Of a DNA stretch of 5,552 bases, positions 1 to 4,589 are shown in pieces. How positions within the stretch are numbered: the stretch's first letter is position 1; every line of letters starts with the position of its first letter. Origin of the DNA: CAZFLM01 sp964519955 (GTDB lineage Bacteria > Armatimonadota > Chthonomonadetes > Chthonomonadales > CAJBBX01); contig CAZFLM010000163.1 of the NCBI GenBank assembly GCA_964519955.1, forward strand, positions 1-5,552, given 5' to 3'. Under the pieces are notes generated by a model, which was not told where the DNA came from, did no database searches, and saw only the letters and a program-made list of their open reading frames with translations. A program made the position numbers and the translations under genes.

Positions 1-1495
1 CCTGTCCTCCGGCGCGCGTGCCCCTGCCCTGAGCGACGCTCCGGCGCGCCCCAGGCGGAGGCGCCTGCTGGCCGAGGTCACCCTTCATGCCCTGCTGGCC
101 CGCCATCTGCTGGTGAAGCTGCACGGCCTGCGCCTGCGAGAGCGCCTGCCCGCCAACTCCTGCATCCGCTGGCTCTAGCGAGTAGGACTGGCTCCCGCGG
201 GCGCCCTGCCCGCCTTGACCCGCAAGGCCGCCTTGCCCACCGCCGTATCCCCCGAACCCGCCGCCCATGCCGGCCTGCCCCGTCCCGGGCGCCGCCTGCC
301 CACGACCGGCGCCACCGCCGCCCGCGTAGTTCTGTGTGCCCTGGTTGCCGTAAGCCCAGCCCGCAGCCTGGCCAGCAGGCAGCACATCACCCAGCTTGCG
401 CAGCTTCTTCATCACCTCGTCGGCACGCTCGGTCGGCACGCGCATCTCGATCACCGCGTTCGGCGCCGCGCCAACGGCCTTGTACAGGCGCTGATCGTCC
501 ACAGCTCCATTCACGTCGCGCACGATCTGCGCAACCGCAACCGCCTTCGCCTCCACCGCGTCGACGCCCAACTCCATCGAGAGGCGCGGCACGGCCGTGG
601 TGGACGCCGACAGCGCGTCGGCCAGTGCCGGAGCCGTGTTCGTCATCGCGTCGCCCGGGCCGCTCGGCCGCGCAACCAGCTCGACCCGGCCACCCGCGCG
701 GCCCATCGGCGCCGAGGCGCCCTTCGCCACACCGTTCACTATCGCGGCATCAAGTCCCCGACTGGGCGTCGGTACCCCCTCGCCTCCGGGCAGGGCGGGC
801 GCCGGCGCTGCACGCAGCGCGCCCGCGTGTCCATCGGCGGAGTAGCCCAGCACCTCCGCACTCGGCCCGCGAGGTGGCGCCACAAGGGAGTTGCTGGCAA
901 CTGGGCCGCCCGCCGCGCCCCTGCTCTGCTCCGCCGCCGTCGGGACTGCCGCCGCGCCGCTGCCCGTTCCCGCCGACACACGCGCGGCGACCGGCGCTCC
1001 AGGCGCCGCCAGCGGCATCCCCTTCGCCTGAGGGGTAGCTCCGCCGCCCCTGCTCATGGTGGCGACGCCCGCCATCTTGGTCGATCCCGCATGCTCCACC
1101 TTCGTCGCCGCCGTCGGAGCAAACCCGCCGCTCAGCACCCGCTCCAGGTCGCGATCCACCAGCGGGTAGCACACCGCGACGATAGCCAGCGCCGCGGCAA
1201 CGGCGCTCCACGCCGGCAGAGACCGGGGCCGCCAGAGCTGCCGAGGCCGGCTTGCCTGGCGCTGCTGGGAGGTCACCTCGACAGCCTCGGCCAGGATGCG
1301 ATAGCGCAGCGCCGCGTCAAGCGTCCCCGTGTCCCGGCTGCGCAGCTCGTCGGCGATCCGAACCAGCATCGCCAGTTCCTTCCGGCACGAGCCGCAGCGC
1401 GCCAGGTGTATCCGAACGACGAGCCTGCGCGCCGCCGACAGCTCGTTGTCGACGTACGCCTTCAGGTCGTCCCTGATCATCGCGCAATCGCTCAT
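1..1495 (-). CDS. Zinc-binding transmembrane anti-sigma factor with DUF4349-like domain and Gly/Gln-rich tail (3' end cut by window edge)
   Basis: I read this frame codon by codon; it is open from ATG 1495 to the left edge (498 codons, no stop), so the C-terminus is missing. Residues 1-41 form a ZAS/zf-HC2 domain: Cys4, then H30-LAR-C34-GS-C37, the HxxxCxxC zinc signature of anti-sigma factors that bind ECF sigmas in the cytoplasm. A single hydrophobic helix at about 94-113 (from PAWSAVAAAL) should span the inner membrane. About 115-300 is an Ala/Gly/Pro/Ser-rich, probably disordered linker. About 305-372 resembles DUF4349: a beta/helix segment ending in VPTERADEVMKKLRKLGDVL (353-372). From 375 onward it is Gly/Gln-rich low-complexity sequence. 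The ATG overlaps the sigma stop codon (ATGA), and AGGTGG lies 9 nt upstream. Family knowledge predicts that it sequesters the sigma encoded just upstream. The anti-sigma role is confident; the DUF4349 match rests on motif recall; the tail's function is unknown. Confidence 0.88.
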   Translation of the reverse strand, partial: MSDCAMIRDDLKAYVDNELSAARRLVVRIHLARCGSCRKELAMLVRIADELRSRDTGTLDAALRYRILAEAVEVTSQQRQASRPRQLWRPRSLPAWSAVAAALAIVAVCYPLVDRDLERVLSGGFAPTAATKVEHAGSTKMAGVATMSRGGGATPQAKGMPLAAPGAPVAARVSAGTGSGAAAVPTAAEQSRGAAGGPVASNSLVAPPRGPSAEVLGYSADGHAGALRAAPAPALPGGEGVPTPSRGLDAAIVNGVAKGASAPMGRAGGRVELVARPSGPGDAMTNTAPALADALSASTTAVPRLSMELGVDAVEAKAVAVAQIVRDVNGAVDDQRLYKAVGAAPNAVIEMRVPTERADEVMKKLRKLGDVLPAGQAAGWAYGNQGTQNYAGGGGAGRGQAAPGTGQAGMGGGFGGYGGGQGGLAGQGGQGARGSQSYSLEPADAGVGGQALSQAQAVQLHQQMAGQQGMKGDLGQQAPPPGARRSVAQGRGTRAGGQ

Positions 1496-2085
1496 GATAG
1501 CGTCCCACCTACCGGTTCGCGGCTTCCCGCACCCGGTTCGCCCAGCACGTACTCGCCAAGCGCCTCCCGCAACCGCCGAAACGCGTTCGCCAAGCGGGAC
1601 TTCACCGTACCCACCGGCACATCCAGCACTTCGGCACACTCCTGATAGCTCAGACCGTGCAACTCGTGCAGCACGACCACATCCCGGTGCAGAGGCGATA
1701 GGCCCTCGAGCGCACCCTCCACCTGCTCGGCAAGCTCCACCCGAGCCGCCTCGCGAGCAGGTCCCGGACTGGGATCGACCATCGCCTCGATCACCTCCTC
1801 GTCGTATGGCGTCAGCGGGGCACGGGTGCGCTGGCAGTGGCGCAGGCACTGGTTCACCGCAACCCGGTAGACCCACGTATGCAGCGACGAGTCGCCCCTA
1901 AAACCGCCGATACAGCGGAACAGCTCGATGAAGATGCTCTGCGTCAGATCGTCCGCATCGTCCCTATTGCTCACGTAGCGCTTGACGAGCCGATTCACGC
2001 GAGATCCGTAGGAGTCGACGAACTCCTCGAACGCGCGCCGGTCGCCCTGCTGGATTCGCTGCACCAGTCGTCGATCGTCCCTCAC
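1492..2085 (-). CDS. ECF-type RNA polymerase sigma factor (sigma-70 family)
   Basis: This 197-residue protein has the two-domain layout and length of an extracytoplasmic-function sigma. Region 2 spans about 22-88: DDADDLTQSIFIELF (42-56) is the core-binding helix, followed by FRGDSSLHTWVYRVAVNQCL (62-81), the usual ECF region 2.3/2.4 block. A charged, Pro-rich linker (about 89-118) leads to region 4 (about 120-176), with the helix-turn-helix LSYQECAEVLDVPVGTVKSR (145-164) that reads the -35 element. About 20 Gly/Pro-rich residues end the protein; no extra C-terminal domain is present. The start is GTG at 2085, chosen because GGAGGT lies 4 nt upstream and region 1/2 begins immediately. The TGA stop overlaps the ATG of the anti-sigma gene, the standard arrangement of a sigma with its cognate regulator. 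Its targets are unknown, but the promoter candidate upstream suggests autoregulation. Confidence 0.96.
   Translation of the reverse strand: MRDDRRLVQRIQQGDRRAFEEFVDSYGSRVNRLVKRYVSNRDDADDLTQSIFIELFRCIGGFRGDSSLHTWVYRVAVNQCLRHCQRTRAPLTPYDEEVIEAMVDPSPGPAREAARVELAEQVEGALEGLSPLHRDVVVLHELHGLSYQECAEVLDVPVGTVKSRLANAFRRLREALGEYVLGEPGAGSREPVGGTLS
1505..1510 (-). promoter_or_regulatory. Ribosome binding site of the anti-sigma gene, inside the sigma coding region
   Basis: AGGTGG on the minus strand, 9 nt before ATG 1495, lies within the last codons of the sigma gene. It supports ATG 1495 rather than the in-frame ATG five codons later, and it suggests coupled re-initiation at the ATGA overlap. Confidence 0.6.
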
Positions 2086-2089
2086 ACAG

Positions 2090-2095
2090 ACCTCC
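2090..2095 (-). promoter_or_regulatory. Ribosome binding site deciding the GTG start of the sigma gene
   Basis: GGAGGT on the minus strand lies 4 nt before GTG 2085. No in-frame ATG lies between this site and the conserved region 2, so GTG is the most economical start. The spacing is slightly short but workable. Confidence 0.65.
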
Positions 2096-2139
2096 GACTT
2101 CCGAACCAGCGGCCCCGTCGCCGTCGGCTCTCACACCCT

Positions 2140-2167
2140 TAGTACAGGCAGCCTCTCGAAGGGTTCA
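2140..2167 (-). promoter_or_regulatory. Candidate ECF-sigma promoter (autoregulatory) for the sigma/anti-sigma operon
   Basis: Read on the minus strand, TGAACC (2167-2162) is followed by exactly 16 nt and then GTACTA (2145-2140). The AAC-containing -35 box and 16-nt spacer fit the general ECF promoter pattern (GGAAC/TGAAC, 16-17 nt, CGTA/GTCTA-like -10). Transcription would begin near 2133, giving a leader of roughly 45-50 nt before GTG 2085. The position directly upstream of an ECF sigma gene is typical of self-activation. This is pattern matching to one site; no second copy was available to compare. Confidence 0.55.
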
Positions 2168-2240
2168 CTACACTATCGGCATCCCGGCGCATTTGCCGGC
2201 CACCCCATGTACGTTCTGCCATGCCGGAGCCGTCACCAAA

Positions 2241-2280
2241 CAGCGGTGGGCGGGAGCCCATTCGCTCACCGCCCACCCTG
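2241..2280 (-). terminator. Strong bulged GC-rich hairpin, possible terminator or structured RNA
   Basis: The inverted repeat GGTGGGCGG (2245-2253) / CCGCCCACC (2269-2277) extends inward through GAGC/GCTC (2254-2257 with 2264-2267) across one bulged A at 2268 to a 6-nt loop. It extends outward through CAG/CTG (2241-2243 with 2278-2280) across one bulged base at 2244, giving about 16 pairs. On the minus strand it is followed directly by TTTGGTGA, so the U-tract is weak. It lies about 157 nt past the sulfatase stop and about 73 nt upstream of the sigma promoter candidate, so it could insulate the two units. Confidence 0.5.
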
Positions 2281-2400
2281 TCCCAACCTGCCGCCTCCGC
2301 GCCCACCAACACCCGCCCCCGATCATGCGCAAGCGCTGTCAGAAGCCGCATCACGCACGACCGCTGGGGTGGCCCGAAGCACGCACGAGAGCCGTGGTGG

Positions 2401-2420
2401 GGCGGGCGTCCCTGCCCGCC
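2401..2420 (-). terminator. GC-rich hairpin just after the sulfatase stop codon (terminator-like or dispersed palindrome)
   Basis: A perfect 7-bp inverted repeat, GGCGGGC / GCCCGCC with a 6-nt loop, begins 16 nt after the sulfatase stop. There is no T-run on the minus side, so it is not a classic intrinsic terminator. It could stabilise the 3' end or be one copy of a dispersed intergenic palindrome: sequences of the form GGCGGG-CGTCCCTG-CCCGCC occur as repeats in several GC-rich bacterial genomes, by my recollection. Copy number cannot be judged from one window. Confidence 0.45.
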
Positions 2421-2436
2421 AAGTACAACTCATCTC

Positions 2437-3750
2437 TCAATCCGGCTTCCGGTGCGCGTCCCAGCGCTTGCCCAGCGTGATGCCCTGCGCGCGCAGGGGG
2501 TCCTCAGTCCTCCCAAGCCCCGCCAGCCGGGCCGCAATCCAGCCCTCCAGCCGGCCCTCCATCTCGTCGGCGATCTGCGGCATCTCGTCGGCGACCTCCC
2601 GAGTCTCGCCCGGGTCCGCCACCAGGTCGTACAGCTCCCGCTCCGGGTTGCCGTACTGGTCCGGCTCACGCGCCAGGATCAGCTTGTGCGTGGGAGTGCG
2701 CAGCGCCCACTTCGCCTGCCACGTGCACTCGCAGCAGACCACCTCCTCGCGCGGCAAACCGTCCGGCGCCCCATCCAGCAGGCGCAGCAGGCTCCCGCCC
2801 TCCATCTCCGCTCCAGCCTTCGCCCCGGCCGCATCGAGCACCGTCGGCGCCAGATCCAGATGCGTCACCAGCGGGTCCACCCTCGCTCCGCCAGCCAGGC
2901 GTTTCGGCCAGCGCATCACGAGCGGCACGCGAATGTTCTCCTCGTACAGGCCATGATGGTCGAAGAAGATCCCGTTCCGCACCATCACCTCGCCATGGTC
3001 CGAGGTCAGAATGACCAGCGTGTCGTCCCGCAGCCCCTCCTGGTCCAGCGCCTCCAGCACCGCGGACACGCCGTCGTCCACGTGCCGGATCTCCCCATCG
3101 TACAGCGACACGATGTACTCCGGGTCGGTAACGGGCCCGAGCTTCGCGAACCAGGTGTCGCCGAACAGCCCCCAGAACGGCGTGTCCCGCATCGGCTCGA
3201 GCGTCTTGATCGACGGGGCGAACGCATCGGCGCCGTCGTAGAACGTGCGATACCGCCGCGGCGGCATGTAGGGCGTGTGCGGCTCCCAGTAGTGCAGGAA
3301 GAGGAAGAACGGCTCGGCGCGGTGCTCGCGAATCCACGGTAGGGCCCGCGAGTTGATCTCCTCGCAGGAGACCATCAGCCGCATCCGATGCCGGTGCGAG
3401 GGGTTGACGTAGTACTCGTAGCCGCGCGCCAGCCACGGCTTGATGTCGAACAGGTTGTCCACCGCGCAGGTGGTCATGCCCGCGCCCTGCAGCATCTCCG
3501 GCAGCACCGGCATCTTGCGGTCGATGTCGGCCCCGCCGCCGTGCGTCACGATGTTGTGCGCAATGGGGTGCCTGCCGGTATAGAGCGTCGTGTGCGCCGG
3601 CGTCGTTGGGATGCCTGGCGCGAAGCACCGCTCGAAGACCACCCCGTCCGCCGCCAACCCGTCGATGGCCGGGCTCGTCGGTTTGGCGTAGCCGTAGCAC
3701 CCGAGGTGGTCGGCCCGAAGGGTGTCGATCAGGATCAGTACGATGTTCAT
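2437..3750 (-). CDS. Sulfatase-superfamily hydrolase (alkaline phosphatase fold) with Thr at the formylglycine position
   Basis: This is a 437-residue enzyme with no signal peptide, so probably cytoplasmic. The N-terminal strand and metal site, MNIVLILIDTLRADHLGCYG (1-20), supply Asp9, but the usual second Asp is Thr10. The nucleophile loop reads T49-T-P-A-H, then TTLYTG (54-59), aligning with the sulfatase C/S-x-P-x-R....TG signature; the Cys/Ser converted to formylglycine is Thr49 and the Arg is His53. WEPHTPY (His158), TSDHGE (Asp251, His252) and DHHGLYEENIRVPL (264-277) match the remaining metal and substrate sites. ELYDLVADPGE (372-382) is the usual C-terminal motif. C339, C340 and C342 form a CCEC cluster. 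The fold is certain, the substrate is not; a sulfate, phosphate or phosphonate ester is possible. ATG 3750 was chosen because homologues begin at this strand, though it has no Shine-Dalgarno. An in-frame GTG at 3774 is the alternative and adds eight residues. Confidence 0.9.
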   Translation of the reverse strand: MNIVLILIDTLRADHLGCYGYAKPTSPAIDGLAADGVVFERCFAPGIPTTPAHTTLYTGRHPIAHNIVTHGGGADIDRKMPVLPEMLQGAGMTTCAVDNLFDIKPWLARGYEYYVNPSHRHRMRLMVSCEEINSRALPWIREHRAEPFFLFLHYWEPHTPYMPPRRYRTFYDGADAFAPSIKTLEPMRDTPFWGLFGDTWFAKLGPVTDPEYIVSLYDGEIRHVDDGVSAVLEALDQEGLRDDTLVILTSDHGEVMVRNGIFFDHHGLYEENIRVPLVMRWPKRLAGGARVDPLVTHLDLAPTVLDAAGAKAGAEMEGGSLLRLLDGAPDGLPREEVVCCECTWQAKWALRTPTHKLILAREPDQYGNPERELYDLVADPGETREVADEMPQIADEMEGRLEGWIAARLAGLGRTEDPLRAQGITLGKRWDAHRKPD

Positions 3751-3761
3751 GGCAAACAAGC

Positions 3762-3787
3762 AAGGGGAACACACGCGTGTCCCCCTT
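3762..3787 (-). terminator. 11-bp stem-loop between the LolA-like and sulfatase genes (terminator or translational control element)
   Basis: On the minus strand AAGGGGGACAC pairs with GTGTTCCCCTT (one G-U pair) around a 4-nt GCGT loop. It is followed by GCTTGTTTGCC and then ATG 3750, so the T-rich tract is imperfect. It begins 42 nt after the LolA-like stop and could end the glyS/LolA-like transcript. It also buries the AAGGGGG that would serve the alternative GTG start at 3774, and that GTG begins in the loop, so it might instead control sulfatase translation. Confidence 0.5.
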
Positions 3788-3828
3788 CGCCAACCCTCCT
3801 ATTGGGTGCCGCGGCTCCCCTCGGCGCC

Positions 3829-4575
3829 CTACTTGGCCGGAGACGCCGCTGGCGCATCCGGCACCCCGAACATCTCCACGGTGCCGGGCGGGACCGGAAT
3901 GGCCTTGCCGCCCTTGGGCGCCTTCCACGCGAACTCCTTGTCCGACATGTCCGCGTCGAAGACCTCCTTGTCGGCAGAGAGCACCGAGATCAGCCGCAGC
4001 GACCCGATCGACGCCGAGGAGACGATGCGCCGGATGCGGTAGTTCGCCGGGTCGATCTCGATCCGCGTGGTGCTCCCATCGCTCCGCTGGGTGCGAAACA
4101 CCATCAGCGTCTTGCCGTCCGCCGTGACGTCGTCGTCCCGCTCCACCTTGGCCACCGTCTGCATCTGCGGGAAGAACATCACCGGCGAAACCTGCCCGTT
4201 CTTGGGCATTGGCACGCTGAAGTACTCCTTCGTGCCGGCGTTCTCGAAGTTTGCCGTCTTGCCGTCCACCACCACGACCAACTCGGGGATCGGGTCGAGC
4301 GGCGTGCTGTCGGCGGTCTTCGCCTTCACGGCTGCGAGCCGCAGCGCAAGCTTCGTCGGCCCCTTGCACCTGATCGTCATCACCGCAGACTGCTTCGCCG
4401 CGCCGCGGTCCATCGTGTACGACCACACGCCGTCGTATGACTTCGCCGTGGAGTAGAGCGCCAGGCTCTTCTTCAGGATCTCGTTCGGGTCGGGCTGGGC
4501 CGGCTTGTCCTGGGCAAGAGCCCCGCCAGCCAACCCGACGAGCAGCACACCCGCCAGCAAACCCGCTCGTGCCAT
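3829..4575 (-). CDS. Secreted LolA/DUF2092-like protein
   Basis: This is a 248-residue exported protein. Residues 1-21 are a signal peptide: short basic start (Arg3), hydrophobic core GLLAGVLLVGLAGG, and an ALA cleavage site before Gln22; there is no lipobox Cys. The mature part starts with a helix (PNEILKKSLALYSTAKSYDG, about 30-49), then alternating beta strands rich in Val/Thr/Lys, as in the half-barrel LolA/LppX/RseB fold and the DUF2092 family. Recognisable strand blocks include AVMTIRCKGPTKLALRL, DGKTANFEN, GKTLMVFRTQ and TTRIEIDPANYRIRRIV, the last being the usual LolA-type 'value of residue, interpreted' strand pair. FAWKAPKGGK near the end matches the common F-x-W/F-x-x-P-x-G close of this fold. 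The start ATG is fixed by GGAGGT 7 nt upstream. The gene begins 14 nt after the glyS stop, so the two are probably cotranscribed. Its ligand, a lipid or hydrophobic peptide by fold analogy, is unknown. Confidence 0.75.
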   Translation of the reverse strand: MARAGLLAGVLLVGLAGGALAQDKPAQPDPNEILKKSLALYSTAKSYDGVWSYTMDRGAAKQSAVMTIRCKGPTKLALRLAAVKAKTADSTPLDPIPELVVVVDGKTANFENAGTKEYFSVPMPKNGQVSPVMFFPQMQTVAKVERDDDVTADGKTLMVFRTQRSDGSTTRIEIDPANYRIRRIVSSASIGSLRLISVLSADKEVFDADMSDKEFAWKAPKGGKAIPVPPGTVEMFGVPDAPAASPAK

Positions 4576-4582
4576 CGGTACG

Positions 4583-4588
4583 ACCTCC
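4583..4588 (-). promoter_or_regulatory. Ribosome binding site of the LolA-like gene, adjacent to the glyS stop
   Basis: GGAGGT on the minus strand lies 7 nt before ATG 4575 and 1 nt after the glyS TAG. This fixes the start and supports one transcript carrying both genes. Confidence 0.75.
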
Positions 4589-4589
4589 G

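Larger units (their letters stand above)
2086..2436. other. 351-nt intergenic region between the sulfatase and sigma genes
   Basis: No convincing gene is present. From the sulfatase side it holds a 7-bp GC hairpin (2401-2420), a 9-bp direct repeat CACGCACGA (2352-2360 and 2380-2388), a large bulged hairpin (2241-2280), a small 5-bp inverted repeat CCGGC/GCCGG (2184-2199), the ECF promoter candidate (2140-2167) and the sigma ribosome binding site. A 71-codon open frame crosses the region on the minus strand, but it has no ribosome binding site and no recognisable protein signature. Confidence 0.7.

Noticed and set aside
215..1645. 476-codon open frame on the plus strand opposite the anti-sigma gene
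   Set aside because: Its product is dominated by Arg, His, Ala and Pro with no domain. It mirrors GC-rich codons of the minus-strand anti-sigma frame, which carries a clear ZAS motif, membrane helix and coupled start.
2181..2200. Small CCGGC/GCCGG inverted repeat as an operator upstream of the sigma promoter
   Set aside because: Only 5 bp per arm and pure GC; not significant on its own.
2139..2354. 71-codon minus-strand open frame in the intergenic region
   Set aside because: No ribosome site, no homology I recognise, and it runs through the large hairpin and over the ECF promoter candidate.
2352..2388. 9-bp direct repeat CACGCACGA (two copies, 28 bp apart) as a regulator binding site
   Set aside because: Too short and too far from either promoter to distinguish from chance in GC-rich DNA.
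2221..3342. 373-codon plus-strand open frame opposite the sulfatase and the intergenic region
   Set aside because: Arg/Pro/Gln/Val-rich composition without motifs; it lies opposite conserved sulfatase sequence.
2666..4426. 586-codon minus-strand frame crossing both the LolA-like and sulfatase genes
   Set aside because: It is an out-of-frame reading of both genes: it runs through their stop and start sites and has no domain, while the two real frames have family motifs, a signal peptide and a ribosome site.
3388..4440. 350-codon plus-strand open frame opposite the LolA-like and sulfatase genes
   Set aside because: Composition is typical of antisense GC-rich DNA, with no recognisable protein features.
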